Source: Actinomyces dentalis DSM 19115 (GTDB lineage Bacteria; Actinomycetota; Actinomycetes; Actinomycetales; Actinomycetaceae). From it: a DNA stretch of 56,134 nt. Position 1 is the stretch's first letter. Each line of letters begins with the position of its first letter. The position numbers were made by a program, and so were the translations under genes. This document shows, piece after piece, positions 8,848-18,173 of this stretch. The notes beneath the pieces were generated by a model. The model was not told where the DNA came from, made no database searches, and saw only the letters and a program-made list of their open reading frames with translations. The stretch spans positions 1 through 56,134 of the forward strand of contig NZ_AUBL01000029.1 in the NCBI RefSeq assembly GCF_000429225.1, given 5' to 3'.

Positions 8848-8894
8848 GTTAGGCAAGACTGGCACAAGATAAGATTTGTTCTCATTACGTGCAA
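8848..8894 (-). promoter_or_regulatory. Promoter with weak DtxR-like site for the ECF operon
   Basis: On the minus strand TTGCAC (8894-8889) and TATCTT (8871-8866) are spaced by 17 bp, a plausible sigma-70-type promoter. Directly overlapping the start side, 8867-8849 reads TTGTGCCAGTCTTGCCTAA, which matches about 12 of 19 positions of the DtxR/IdeR consensus. The match is weaker than at 5316-5334. The surrounding 300-bp gap to hom is otherwise GC-rich, with no coding signal. Confidence 0.4.
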
Positions 8895-9121
8895 GTCGCG
8901 TCATCTCCCCGCCGAGGACCGGCCCCGGCCCCAATGCCGAAGACCCCCGTCCGGCCCGGTCCCGGCGACGGAGGCCCCGGCCCCGACGCCGGCGGCCCCG
9001 CGCCGCCGACGCGAAGGACCGCGATGCGACGGGACATCCGACCGATATGCGCGCCGCGGCCCTATGCTGGGCCCCGACGTCGTCGTTCCTCGACATGCCT
9101 CATCCTCCAAGGTGGTTCACC

Positions 9122-10456
9122 GTGACTGAGCAGCACCCGCAGGCCCCCGCCCATCCCGACGCCGCACCGGTACTGCGCGTCGGCGTTCTGGGCGCCGGCA
9201 CCGTCGGCACCCAGGTCATCCGGCTCCTGGGCGAGCAGGGCCCCGAGTTCGCCGCCCGCTCCGGCGCCCGCCTGGAGATCACCGGCATCGCGGTGCGCGA
9301 CCTCGACGCCCCGCGCGAACCCGCCGTCCCGCGCGAGCTCCTGACCACCGACGCCATCGCCGTGGCCACCTCCAACGACCTGGTCATCGAGCTCATCGGC
9401 GGCATCGAACCGGCCCGCACCCTCATCCTGGCGGCCTTCAAGGCGGGCGCCAGCGTCATCACCGGCAACAAGGCCCTCATCGCCGCCCACGGGCCCGAGC
9501 TCTACGCGGCCGCCGAGGCCGCCGACACCGACTTCTACTACGAGGCCGCCGTCGCCGGCGCCATCCCCGTGGTCTACGCCCTGCGCGAATCCATGGCCGG
9601 GGACCGGGTCACCAGCGTGCTCGGCATCGTCAACGGCACCACCAACTACATCCTCGACGAGATGAGCGCCAAGGGCCTGTCCTTCGAGGAGGCCCTCGCC
9701 TGCGCCCAGGAGCTCGGCTACGCCGAGGCCGACCCCACCGCCGACGTCGACGGCCTCGACGCCGCCGCCAAGGCCGCCATCATCGCCTCCCTCGCCTTCC
9801 ACACCCGCGTCGGCCTCGACGACGTCACCGTCGAGGGCATCCGCTCCATCACCGCCCGCGACATCCGCGAGGCCCACGCCTCCGGCTGCGAGATCAAGCT
9901 CCTGGCCATCGCCCAGCGCCGCGACGACGACCACGCCCGCGGCATCTCCGTGCGCGTCCACCCCGCCCTCGTCCCCACCGACCACCCGCTCGCCTCCGTC
10001 CACGGCGCCTTCAACGCCGTCCTGGTCGAGGCCGAGTCGGCCGGGCGCCTCATGTTCTACGGGCAGGGCGCGGGCGGCGCCCCCACCGCCTCCGCGGTCC
10101 TGTCCGACGTCGTCGCCGCCGCCGCCCACCGCGTCCACGGCGGGCGGGCCCCCCGCGAGTCCTGCTACGCCGACCTGCCGATCCTGGGGCCCGAGTCCGC
10201 CATCACCCGCTACCAGATCCAGCTGCGCGTGGACGACAAGCCCGGCTCCCTGGCCGCGCTCGCGGGCGCCTTCGCCGTCAACGACGTGTCCATCAACTCC
10301 GTGCGCCAGAACGAGTACGTGGGGGCCGAGCAGGCGATCGTCACGATCGTCACCCACCCGGCCGCCGTCTTCCACCTCGACGCCGCCGTCGAGGCCCTGC
10401 GCAAGGAGGAGCGCGTCCTGGGCGTGGTCTCCGTGCGGCGCGTGGAGGGCGAGTGA
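9122..10456 (+). CDS. hom: Homoserine dehydrogenase
   Basis: A 444-residue enzyme that reduces aspartate semialdehyde to homoserine with NAD(P)H, the branch point to threonine and methionine. The Rossmann motif GVLGAGTVGTQV lies near residue 22. The catalytic-domain segments NGTTNYILDEM and ELGYAEADPTADVDGLDAAAK are intact. A C-terminal ACT domain (YQIQLRVDDKPGSLAALAGAF) suggests threonine feedback control. The GTG at 9122 has AAGGTGG seven bases ahead. An upstream extension of the frame is GC-rich non-homologous sequence. thrB follows after three bases; thrC, which often sits between them in actinobacteria, is absent here. Confidence 0.97.
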   Translation: MTEQHPQAPAHPDAAPVLRVGVLGAGTVGTQVIRLLGEQGPEFAARSGARLEITGIAVRDLDAPREPAVPRELLTTDAIAVATSNDLVIELIGGIEPARTLILAAFKAGASVITGNKALIAAHGPELYAAAEAADTDFYYEAAVAGAIPVVYALRESMAGDRVTSVLGIVNGTTNYILDEMSAKGLSFEEALACAQELGYAEADPTADVDGLDAAAKAAIIASLAFHTRVGLDDVTVEGIRSITARDIREAHASGCEIKLLAIAQRRDDDHARGISVRVHPALVPTDHPLASVHGAFNAVLVEAESAGRLMFYGQGAGGAPTASAVLSDVVAAAAHRVHGGRAPRESCYADLPILGPESAITRYQIQLRVDDKPGSLAALAGAFAVNDVSINSVRQNEYVGAEQAIVTIVTHPAAVFHLDAAVEALRKEERVLGVVSVRRVEGE

Positions 10457-10459
10457 AGC

Positions 10460-11368
10460 ATGCGCCTGGCGTACGAGTCCGCCGCGGTGCGCGTGCCCGC
10501 GACCACGGCCAATATGGGGCCCGGCTTCGACTCCTTCGGCATGGCCTTCCGCTACTACGACGAGGTCGAGGTGCGCCCCGTGACCGGCCCGACGCGGGTC
10601 GAGATCGAGGGGGTGGGGGCGGGCACGGTGCCGACCGATGACGACAACCTGGTCGTGCGCGCCCTGCGGGACGGCCTGGAGGCCGTCGGCGCCCCGCAGG
10701 CCGGTTTCGAGATGCGCTGCGTCAACCGGATCCCGCACGGGGGCGGCCTGGGCTCGTCCGCCTCGGCCGTCGTCGCCGGGCTCATGCTCGCCCGGGGCCT
10801 GATCTCCGATCCCGAGGCGCTCGACGACGACCTCGTCTTCGCCCGGGCCACCGAATTCGAGGGGCATCCGGACAATGTCGCCCCCGCCGTCTTCGGCGGC
10901 GCCACCGTCGCCTGGACGCAGGCCGACGGCGCCCCCCGGATGGCGCCCATGCCGGTGGACGCCGAGCTGCCGGTCAGTCTTCTGGTGCCGCCGGAGACGA
11001 CGCGCCTGAGCACGGAGGAGGCCCGCAAGGTCCTGCCCGACTCGGTTCCGAGGGCCGACGCCCTGTTCAACACCTCGCGGGCGGCCGTGCTCATGCTGGC
11101 CCTGGCCGGCAGGCCGGACCTGCTCATGGCGGGCACGGAGGACCGCCTGCACCAGGAGTACCGGCGCAGGGTGCTGCCGGCCTCCATGGCGGTCATGGAC
11201 TCCCTGCGCGCCCAGGGCTACCCGGCGGTCATCTCCGGCGCGGGCCCGACGGTCCTGGTTCTGGCGGACATGGCGCCGCAGATGCGCCTGGCCCTGGAGC
11301 GCCACGGCTGGACGGTGCTGAGCCCCGGCATCGACCTCGCGGGCGCGCGCCTGCTGCCGGCCGACTGA
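10460..11368 (+). CDS. thrB: Homoserine kinase
   Basis: A 302-residue GHMP-family kinase that phosphorylates homoserine to O-phosphohomoserine, the substrate of threonine synthase. Motif 1 is VPATTANMGPGFDSFG. The ATP loop is PHGGGLGSSASAVVAGL, near residues 93-109. A C-terminal GHMP motif, AVISGAGPTVLVLAD, is present. The ATG lies three bases after the hom stop, so the two genes form an operon. Length is normal for the family. Confidence 0.97.
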   Translation: MRLAYESAAVRVPATTANMGPGFDSFGMAFRYYDEVEVRPVTGPTRVEIEGVGAGTVPTDDDNLVVRALRDGLEAVGAPQAGFEMRCVNRIPHGGGLGSSASAVVAGLMLARGLISDPEALDDDLVFARATEFEGHPDNVAPAVFGGATVAWTQADGAPRMAPMPVDAELPVSLLVPPETTRLSTEEARKVLPDSVPRADALFNTSRAAVLMLALAGRPDLLMAGTEDRLHQEYRRRVLPASMAVMDSLRAQGYPAVISGAGPTVLVLADMAPQMRLALERHGWTVLSPGIDLAGARLLPAD

Positions 11369-11527
11369 CCGCCCGCCCCTTCACCGGCAACCGGCGGAGA
11401 AGTCACGCGGAACCGGCGGAGAACGCACATCCTGTGGATGACTCGGCGTGCGCGGCCGGCCGGTCCCGGTGTCGAGTCCGCGGTCGTCCCGGCGAGGGGG
11501 CGGGCGGGGCGGAACGGGGACGCGCGG

Positions 11528-12904
11528 TCAGTCGGCGTGCGCGGTCGAGCGCAGGGCCTCGCGCAGAGCCGTCAGGTGCTCGCGCAGCTCCCGGGTCGGC
11601 TCGTCGACGTCGAGCTCCCGGCAGCGCGCCGCCAGCTGGCCCAGGTCCTCCAGCGTCGAGCCGGAGGTCGACACCGTGTGCTCGGCCGTGCGGGACAGCT
11701 CCTGGGCGGCCTCGGGCAGGTCGGGATCCGAGGCCTGCGGGCTGGCGGTCCACAGCATGAGGAGCTGGCGGGGGATCGTCAGGATCCGCTGGGCCTGCGC
11801 GATCGCCGTCGTCGTGTCCTCGGTGAGCCGCTGATGCTCGCGGACCTGGACCTCCAGATCCGTCACCCCGTCCTCGAGCGCGTCGAGCAGATCCGTGATC
11901 GCCCCCTGGGAGAGGTCGTCGTCCGCGGCGCCATCGGCGCCATCGATGATCTCGACGATGAAGGACGCGGTGGCGGTCGCGTGGAGCCGGGCCAGGGCGA
12001 TCCTGAAGCGGGTGCGGCCTATGACGGACTCCATCTGGGCCAGTACATCGTGCAGCCGGGTCGCCTGGGTGCCCACGATGCCCTGCATCTCCAACCACAG
12101 ATTGAGCAGCTGGGAGAGCTGGGCGACGCGCGGGTCGTCCTGGTCCAGGGCGGAGACGGTCTGCGCCGACAGGGCGGGGGAGTCGACCGCCTGGGACAGG
12201 CGCTCGCCGGCCCGGCGGAGCTGAACACCGAGGTGGGCCAGCTCGTCGAGCTGCGTCATCCACTCGTCCAGCCCGGCGCTGAAGGCGGTGACGGCCCGCA
12301 GCATCTGGGCCAGCGGCCCGTCGGCGTCGGGCCGCGAGGGCAGCCCCGCGCTCAGCTCCTCCCGCCCGGCCACCTCCGCCGGCAGCACCGTGTTCTGGAA
12401 GGCCTCGTAGTCGGGCAGCCCCGCCTTGTCCAGCAGGTCGAGGATCCGGGCGGCGCCCTGCTCGGCGGCCTGACGGCGGTCGGCGCCGTCGGCCTTCGCC
12501 TGGTCCTCCGTGGCGCGGGCGTCGTCGTAGATCTCGTAGGCCTTGGAGAACAGCTCCTCGCACACCGGCCGGGTGCGCACGGAGAGGTAGCCGCCCGAGC
12601 GCAGGGGCGTGACGGTGGTGAAGACGTCGTACTCGGAGCCGTTGGCGGCGAGATTGCGCACGTAGGCGGCGAAGGGCTGGCCTTTTTGAAGCGTCGCCCA
12701 CATGGCGTGGAAGGCGCCGTCCGGCATCTCGGGATGCCGGACGAGGTTGTGCGGCACCTCGATCAGCTGCTCGCGCTCGGATCGGGACAGGCGCACGAAA
12801 ACATCATTCGACCGCTCGATGACGCCCTTGGCGTCCGTGGTCGAGAAGAAGATCTCATCGACGCCGACCTCGCGGACCGCTCCCGTGGGGGTGTTGGTAG
12901 GCAT
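11528..12904 (-). CDS. Aer-like PAS-domain protein without a chemotaxis signalling domain
   Basis: A 458-residue protein. Residues about 15-125 form a PAS domain of the Aer type: DEIFFSTTDAKGVIERSNDVF, then RHPEMPDGAFHAMWATLQKGQPF, then NLAANGSEYDVF. This type binds FAD and senses redox state in aerotaxis receptors. The remainder is predicted helical and acidic (long Ala/Leu/Glu/Asp segments). It has no membrane span, HAMP domain or methyl-accepting hairpin, and no kinase or GGDEF motif. Actinomyces are non-motile, so a cytoplasmic redox sensor with an unknown partner is more likely than chemotaxis. The ATG at 12904 begins the conserved part. The frame extends upstream to 13060 without similarity. 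Confidence 0.75.
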   Translation of the reverse strand: MPTNTPTGAVREVGVDEIFFSTTDAKGVIERSNDVFVRLSRSEREQLIEVPHNLVRHPEMPDGAFHAMWATLQKGQPFAAYVRNLAANGSEYDVFTTVTPLRSGGYLSVRTRPVCEELFSKAYEIYDDARATEDQAKADGADRRQAAEQGAARILDLLDKAGLPDYEAFQNTVLPAEVAGREELSAGLPSRPDADGPLAQMLRAVTAFSAGLDEWMTQLDELAHLGVQLRRAGERLSQAVDSPALSAQTVSALDQDDPRVAQLSQLLNLWLEMQGIVGTQATRLHDVLAQMESVIGRTRFRIALARLHATATASFIVEIIDGADGAADDDLSQGAITDLLDALEDGVTDLEVQVREHQRLTEDTTTAIAQAQRILTIPRQLLMLWTASPQASDPDLPEAAQELSRTAEHTVSTSGSTLEDLGQLAARCRELDVDEPTRELREHLTALREALRSTAHAD

Positions 12905-13490
12905 GCTTCCCGTTCTTCCCGTTCTTCTAGTTGTGACGGGACGGGGCTCATCGCTGGCGGCGCCGGCGGAGCGGCCGAGCACCGACATCGAGCACGAGGC
13001 GCGCGGATCCGGTCTCGCGATCCCCGTCCTCGGGTCGCCCCTATCATAACCGAGATGCAATCGTTATATGGAGTAGACCTTCAACACGTGTTCGCTCTGC
13101 TACACTATTTCGCTCTCCGCGACGGCTGCCCCTCCCGGCGTCGGCTCGGGATCCGACGGCGATCTCCTTGTCCCGCCGCCCGTTCCCGCCCGTTCCCCGC
13201 CCTCGTGCCGCCGGCCGCCCGCCGCCCGCGCGGGGCCGGGGGAGGGATCATGAGAGGCAGGCCACGGATTGGGATTACCGGCGAGGCGCGACCGCTGCTA
13301 GAGTGTACGCGACAGCCTTGCGGATCGAACCGCACCGCCGTCGCAGCACCAGCCATCGGGCCGACGGGTCGCCGCCCCCGGACCCCGCGGTGCACGACTC
13401 CTCCCCGTGATCGGCTCCGGGGACGTCCCACACCTGCCGCGCACTCCGCCACCCGGCGGTCCCGGCAACACCCACACCAGAAGGACACTC
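12905..13490. other. Intergenic region holding the rho leader and divergent promoters
   Basis: No convincing gene is seen in these 586 bases. On the plus strand a TAGAGT hexamer at 13299-13304, preceded by CTGC, is a candidate -10 element for rho. It would give a leader of roughly 180 nt before the GTG, which fits the known autoregulation of rho by its own leader. The AT-richer stretch 13045-13110 probably carries the minus-strand promoter for the PAS gene. Its exact elements could not be fixed. Confidence 0.3.
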
Positions 13491-15500
13491 GTGACCGAGA
13501 CCTCCAGCGCCCCCGCCTCGCTGTCCACCATGCGCATGGCGGAGCTCCAACAGCTCGCCGCCTCCATGGGTCTCAAGGGGATCTCCCGCATGCGCAAGAG
13601 CGAACTCATCACCGCGATTCGTCATAATGATCGTGCCGCGGCGCCCCAGATCGTCGACGACGCCGTACCCGTCGCCGGCTCCGAGCCCGGGCCCGAGACG
13701 GGCCCCGCCGCTCCCGCCGACGGCGCCCCCGCCCAGGCCGAGCCCGACTCGGCCGCGGGGGCTCGGCCGCGCCGGCGCCGCGCCACCGCTCAGGCCGGCG
13801 CCCCGAAGCACGTCGAGGCCCCCGCCCTCGAACTCGACCTGCCCCCCGCCCGCGCCGAGCGCGCGGCGGAGGAGCCGGCTCAGTCCGCCGACCCGTCCCG
13901 CTGGGAGCGCCGTGAGCGCGCGGACCGCCCCGAGCGCGAGGAGCGGGGCCCCGCGGAGGGCTCGCGCCGGTCGCGCCGCCGGGCCCAGGCCGCCGGCGGC
14001 TCCCCCGAGCGGCAGGCCCGCGCGGACCAGCCGAACTCCTCCGAGGACCACCTCGACGCCAAGGCCGCCCTCATGCGCGATCTCGCCGACGCCACCGGCA
14101 CCCCCGCCGTCGAGCCCAGTGAGCGCAAGCGCCGCGACGAGGCCACCGAGGGCCGCGAGGGCCGCGAGTCCTGGGACGAGGACGAGGGCCGCGGCGGACG
14201 CCGCCGTCGGGGCCGCAAGCGCCGCGACCGCGACCGCGACGCCCAGGGCGAGGGCTCCGGCTCCTCCCGCGCCGCTCGCGAGGACGAGGTCCTCCTGCCC
14301 GTGGCCGGCATCCTCGACGTGGCCGACGCCAACCACGCCTACCTGCGCACCTCCGGCTACCTGCCCGGCCCCAAGGACGTCTACGTCTCAGGCCAGCAGA
14401 TCAAGGAGTCGGGCCTGCGCGCCGGCGACGCCATCACCGGCTGGGTCCGCGAGGGCGGGGAGACCGCCAACCCCGGGGGCGGCGGCCGCAACAACCGCCG
14501 CAACAACCGTGCCGGGCGCGTGAAGTACAACCCGCTGGTGAGCGTCGAGGCCGTCAACGGCATGGAGCCCGAGCGGGCCCGGCGCCGCCCTGAGTTCACC
14601 AAGCTCGTCCCGCTCTACCCGCAGGAGCAGCTGCGCCTGGAGACCACGCCGAAGGCCCTGACCCCGCGGGTGATCGACCTGGTCGCCCCCATCGGCAAGG
14701 GCCAGCGCGGACTCATCGTCTCCCCGCCCAAGGCCGGCAAGACGATCGTCCTGCAGCAGATCGCCAACGCGATCGCCGTCAACAACCCCGAGGCCCACCT
14801 CATGGTCGTGCTCGTCGACGAGCGCCCCGAGGAGGTCACGGACATGCAGCGCACGGTCAAGGGCGAGGTCATCGCCTCGACCTTCGACCGCCCCGCCTCG
14901 GACCACACGACCGTCGCCGAGCTCGCCATCGAGCGGGCCAAGCGCCTGGTCGAGCTCGGTCAGGACGTCGTCGTGCTGCTGGACTCCATCACCAGGCTCG
15001 GACGCGCCTACAACCTGGCCGCGCCGGCGTCGGGGCGCATCCTGTCCGGCGGCGTGGACGCCTCCGCCCTGTATCCGCCCAAGCGCTTCTTCGGCGCCGC
15101 CCGCAATATCGAGAACGGCGGGTCGCTCACGATTCTGGCCACGGCCCTGGTGGAGACCGGCTCGAAGATGGACGAGGTCATCTTCGAGGAGTTCAAGGGC
15201 ACCGGCAATATGGAGCTGCGCCTGTCGCGCCAGCTGGCGGAGAAGCGCATCTTCCCGGCCGTGGACGTGGCCGCCTCCTCCACCCGCCGTGAGGAGCTGC
15301 TCATCGATCCCGCCCAGCTCAAGATCATGTGGCGCCTGCGCCGCCTGTTCACCGGGCTGGAGCAGCAGCAGGCCCTGGAACTGGTGCTGGGCAAGCTCAA
15401 GGAGACCCAGTCCAACGCCGAGTTCCTCATGGTCATCTCCAAGACGACGCCGTCGGGCTCCTCGTTGGCCGACGCCGACGACGACTCCAAGCTCGCCTGA
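13491..15500 (+). CDS. rho: Transcription termination factor Rho
   Basis: A 669-residue RNA-dependent ATPase and helicase that ends transcription. A Rho N-terminal helix-extended-loop-helix domain ([20 protein letters not shown]) spans about residues 10-45. A long actinobacterial insertion rich in Arg, Asp, Glu and Ala covers about residues 48-260. The cold-shock-like RNA-binding domain ([19 protein letters not shown]) follows. The ATPase core has Walker A PPKAGKT (412-418), [11 protein letters not shown] and the Q-loop/R-loop region [20 protein letters not shown]. The GTG start follows AGAAGGACACTC. The insertion accounts for the length compared with about 420 residues in E. coli. Confidence 0.97.
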   Translation: MTETSSAPASLSTMRMAELQQLAASMGLKGISRMRKSELITAIRHNDRAAAPQIVDDAVPVAGSEPGPETGPAAPADGAPAQAEPDSAAGARPRRRRATAQAGAPKHVEAPALELDLPPARAERAAEEPAQSADPSRWERRERADRPEREERGPAEGSRRSRRRAQAAGGSPERQARADQPNSSEDHLDAKAALMRDLADATGTPAVEPSERKRRDEATEGREGRESWDEDEGRGGRRRRGRKRRDRDRDAQGEGSGSSRAAREDEVLLPVAGILDVADANHAYLRTSGYLPGPKDVYVSGQQIKESGLRAGDAITGWVREGGETANPGGGGRNNRRNNRAGRVKYNPLVSVEAVNGMEPERARRRPEFTKLVPLYPQEQLRLETTPKALTPRVIDLVAPIGKGQRGLIVSPPKAGKTIVLQQIANAIAVNNPEAHLMVVLVDERPEEVTDMQRTVKGEVIASTFDRPASDHTTVAELAIERAKRLVELGQDVVVLLDSITRLGRAYNLAAPASGRILSGGVDASALYPPKRFFGAARNIENGGSLTILATALVETGSKMDEVIFEEFKGTGNMELRLSRQLAEKRIFPAVDVAASSTRREELLIDPAQLKIMWRLRRLFTGLEQQQALELVLGKLKETQSNAEFLMVISKTTPSGSSLADADDDSKLA

Positions 15501-16374
15501 GAGTCCGCCGGCGGGGCCGGCCCGCCCGGTGCTCCTCGTGCGCCGCTCCGCATTGTGGCGTTCTGGGAGGATCGTTCGGGCCGGCATCTCGGATGCGCTC
15601 GAAGACGTTCGCATGATTGCGCGGTTCTGACCGCGGTGCGGTGGGGTGCGGGGCGGAACGCTCCTCCCGGAGCGCCATTTTCGCTTCGGGCGAGACCGGT
15701 TCTCGTCTTGAGCGGGGTCGGAGGGCGAGGAACCTGAGGCCGGTGGGGCGCGCGGGGCGTACGGGTTCCGATCGGGGCCGGCGCCGCCGACCCGCACCTC
15801 CGTCAGCGCACCGACGATATCGAGGACCGGGTTGGTCGATCATTGGCTCGCCGGCATCCCGGTGGGTCTCCTCGCGGCCTCTCGATCATTCGCTCTCGCG
15901 CACGCGCGATCACTTGAAAGGAACCGCATCGACGGGGTCCGCCGGCGCGCGTCGAGAGGCGTCTCGCATTCAAGGCCGGAACCTCGACGCCCCCGGGGAA
16001 ACGTTATTCTGGCGGGCTTATCCCCGGGTCGTGCGGGGATCGAGATGGCGGGTCAGTGGCGATTGAATCGGATCAGAATCCTGGTCGCCGATCCTGCTCG
16101 GACCCCTTCGGACGCGCTTCTCCCGGTCGGGATTCGTCCGTCGGCAATTCGAACACGGCGCCGGATCCTGGATCCGCTTAAATGAGCACGGACCTTGCAA
16201 TACCATTGCTAAGACGCGTCGACAAAAGACGAAATTTGGGACCTTGGTCCGTTGTGGAGGGGGAGAACGCGTTCAGTCTCAGTTCTTATTCTTGTGGGGT
16301 TATGAGATTCCCTGTTACCGTGAAGACGCAGACATCTGGATCTGCTTCTGACCCCAGAACGAAGGACAGTCATT
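15501..16374. other. Long gene-free region between rho and the surface-protein gene
   Basis: No supported gene is seen. The region contains the 120-bp palindromic element described separately, followed by about 700 bp in which frames are short and unlike known families. GC falls towards 16180-16370, where the promoter of the downstream cell-wall protein gene should lie. A short dyad, GGGACC/GGTCC, around 16238-16252 was noticed, but no operator could be assigned. Confidence 0.4.
15557..15676. repeat. 120-bp palindromic interspersed element, copy 1
   Basis: A 21-bp left arm (15557-15577) and right arm (15656-15676) pair at about 18 of 21 positions around a 78-bp centre. The same element, also exactly 120 bp with 21-bp arms and a 78-bp centre, recurs at 38548-38667. 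The arms contain GGGAGGATCGTTC and its complement. Both copies lie in gene-free DNA. This fits a MITE- or REP-like element, or a structured RNA. Confidence 0.65.
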
Positions 16375-17556
16375 ATGCGACGAACCTTTATCGCCGGTGC
16401 GACTGCCGCTCTTCTCGTCGGTTGCATCATGGCGCCGGCATCCGCGGAAGAGGCGGCGGATCCCGCCGACGTCATTGCGCCCGCCGCTGAGGCCGAGGCG
16501 CCCGCTGAGCCCGCGGCGCCGGCCGAGGTGGCCGAGCCCGAGGTGGTTGAGCCCGCGGCGCCGGCCGAGGTGACCGAGCCCGAGGTGGTTGAGCCCGCGG
16601 CGCCGGCCGAGGTGACCGAGCCCGAGGTGGTTGAGCCCGCGGCGCCGGCCGAGGTGACCGAGCCCGAGGTGACCGACCCGGCGGCGCCGGCCGAGGTGAC
16701 CGAGCCCGAGGTGACCGACCCGGCGGCTGCCGAGCCTGAGCCCGCCGCCCCCGCGGCTGAGCCCGCTGCACCTGCTGCGCCTGCGGCCGAGCCCGCCGCT
16801 CCCGCGGCGCCTGCGCCCGCCGCCCCCGCGGCGCCTGCGCCCGCGGCGGCTCCCGCACCTCAGCCCGCCGCCGCGCCCGCTAACCCCAAGGACGGTGAAC
16901 TGATCGACATCAGCGACCAGGTTGGCATTGACCCGGCCCTGCTCCATGGCGCCGTGATCCTCGGCGTCACCCGCGACGGCTGCCTCCTGACGCTCACGGT
17001 CAAGATCGAGGTCGATGGCTCCTACACCCTCCAGGTCTGGGACGACCAGGTGCTTATTGGCGAACTGCCGGCGTCGGGCAAGGCCGGAGACGTCCGCGTG
17101 CTCCAGTACCTCATGACCGCGAACGTCGGAACCCTGTATCGGGGTTATGACTTCGTCATCGTCAATGCGAACGGTGATACGGTCGCTCACTACGACTGGG
17201 ACTTCGAGGGCTCCGCGAACGTGATGGCGGAGTGCCACGAGAAGGCGAAGTGCGGAGGCGACCCGTCCGGGACCGCGGCCGGCGAGCCGGTTGCGATGAC
17301 CGAGCCCGCGGAGGGCGTTGAGCCCGCCGCCGAGCCGGTCGAGCCCGCGGCTGCGCCCGCTGCTCCCGCGGCTGCGCCCGCTGCTCCCGCGGCTGCGGCG
17401 CCCGAGCCCGCCGCTCCGGCTGCGGCCCCTGCGCCGGCGGGGACTCCCGAGCTGGCCCACACGGGTACGGCGGCCCTGGCCATCGGCCTGGTGGCCGCGT
17501 TCCTCGTGGCCGGGGGAGCCATCGTTCTGCGCACCACGCGCCGTCGTCGCGCCTGA
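16375..17556 (+). CDS. Sortase-anchored surface protein with proline/alanine/glutamate repeats
   Basis: A 393-residue secreted protein. A signal peptide ([16 protein letters not shown], cleavage after ASA-24) is followed by an Ala/Pro/Glu-rich stalk with five 14-residue repeats at 50-119. A globular domain of about 115 residues at 174-290 ([21 protein letters not shown], then [16 protein letters not shown]) has no family I recognise and is followed by a second Ala/Pro/Glu stalk. The C-terminal sorting signal is LAHTG at 360-364, a hydrophobic helix and the basic tail RTTRRRRA. LAxTG is the motif favoured by class E sortases in actinobacteria. The product should be linked to peptidoglycan, with the stalks spacing the domain from the wall. 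It interrupts the usual rho-rpmE order. Confidence 0.8.
   Translation: MRRTFIAGATAALLVGCIMAPASAEEAADPADVIAPAAEAEAPAEPAAPAEVAEPEVVEPAAPAEVTEPEVVEPAAPAEVTEPEVVEPAAPAEVTEPEVTDPAAPAEVTEPEVTDPAAAEPEPAAPAAEPAAPAAPAAEPAAPAAPAPAAPAAPAPAAAPAPQPAAAPANPKDGELIDISDQVGIDPALLHGAVILGVTRDGCLLTLTVKIEVDGSYTLQVWDDQVLIGELPASGKAGDVRVLQYLMTANVGTLYRGYDFVIVNANGDTVAHYDWDFEGSANVMAECHEKAKCGGDPSGTAAGEPVAMTEPAEGVEPAAEPVEPAAAPAAPAAAPAAPAAAAPEPAAPAAAPAPAGTPELAHTGTAALAIGLVAAFLVAGGAIVLRTTRRRRA
16522..16731 (+). repeat. Five 42-bp tandem coding repeats
   Basis: Five in-frame copies of a 14-residue unit, [14 protein letters not shown], with drift to [14 protein letters not shown] in the last two. The near-identity of the DNA suggests recent expansion by slippage, so copy number may vary between strains and change the reach of the surface protein. 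Confidence 0.85.
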
Positions 17557-17596
17557 GGCGAGAGCCGCGAGGGCGACGAGCACCTGACCCACCGGT

Positions 17597-17645
17597 CGTC
17601 ATCGGGCCCGGGAGGACCAACACGGTTCTTCCGGGCCCGATGACG
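17597..17645. terminator. Hairpin terminator after the surface-protein gene
   Basis: Perfect 15-bp arms, CGTCATCGGGCCCGG and its complement, flank a 19-nt loop about 40 bp after the stop codon. There is no U-run, as is common for actinobacterial terminators. It separates the gene from rpmE. Confidence 0.65.
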
Positions 17646-17787
17646 TTGCGGAGCGAGGTGTGCGGTCTCACCGACGGCGTCGTTGTGAGTCGTCGATTCG
17701 CCGTGGCATAATCGCCGACCGGTTTCCGGTTCACCTGCGCGGCACCGGCGCGGGACCCGGGGCCCTCTGATGGCTTAAGGAGACACC

Positions 17788-18000
17788 ATGAAGCAGGGGA
17801 TCCACCCCGATTACGTGCCCACCACGGTCACGTGCACCTGCGGCAACACCTTCGAGACGCGTTCGACCGTCACCTCCGGTGAGATCCGGGTCGACGTGTG
17901 CTCGTCCTGCCACCCGTTCTACACGGGCAAGCAGAAGATTCTCGACACCGGTGGCCGCGTGGCTCGCTTCGAGGCCCGCTACGGTAAGCGCAAGAAGTAG
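17788..18000 (+). CDS. rpmE: 50S ribosomal protein L31, zinc-binding form
   Basis: A 70-residue ribosomal protein beginning [20 protein letters not shown]. Cysteines C16, C18, C38 and C41 give the four-cysteine zinc site of the C+ L31 type, which is normally replaced by a C- paralogue when zinc is scarce. The sequence ends [10 protein letters not shown]. The ATG follows AAGGAGACACC, a strong ribosome binding site. It lies in the conserved rho-rpmE-prfA-prmC block. Confidence 0.97.
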   Translation: MKQGIHPDYVPTTVTCTCGNTFETRSTVTSGEIRVDVCSSCHPFYTGKQKILDTGGRVARFEARYGKRKK

Positions 18001-18011
18001 ATGACCCGCCC

Positions 18012-18050
18012 GACGCCGACGGAAGGCCCCATGTGGCCGCCGTCGGCGTC
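18012..18050. terminator. Hairpin terminator after rpmE
   Basis: Eleven-base perfect arms, GACGCCGACGG and CCGTCGGCGTC, with a 17-nt loop that contains a further GGCC/GGCC pairing, start 11 bases after the rpmE stop. There is no U-run. It may end the rpmE transcript ahead of prfA. Confidence 0.55.
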
Positions 18051-18173
18051 GTCGCGTCCGGCTCCTTCCGCCCTCCGGCGCCGGGAACGGTCGAAGCCGC
18101 CGCCGGAGGCGGTTCGAGCGGCCGGCGAATCGGTTGAAACCGCTACACCCCCCGAATACCCCACAGGATGCTC

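Noticed and set aside
8876..9121. N-terminal extension of homoserine dehydrogenase
   Set aside because: Low-complexity Arg/Pro sequence. The GTG at 9122 has a good ribosome binding site and gives the normal family start.
11387..11430. Direct repeat AACCGGCGGAGAA after thrB
   Set aside because: Two short copies only, with no dyad and no recurrence. Probably chance or slippage in GC-rich DNA.
15677..16374. Remnant genes between rho and the surface protein
   Set aside because: Open frames here are short, lack start signals and show no family motifs on either strand.
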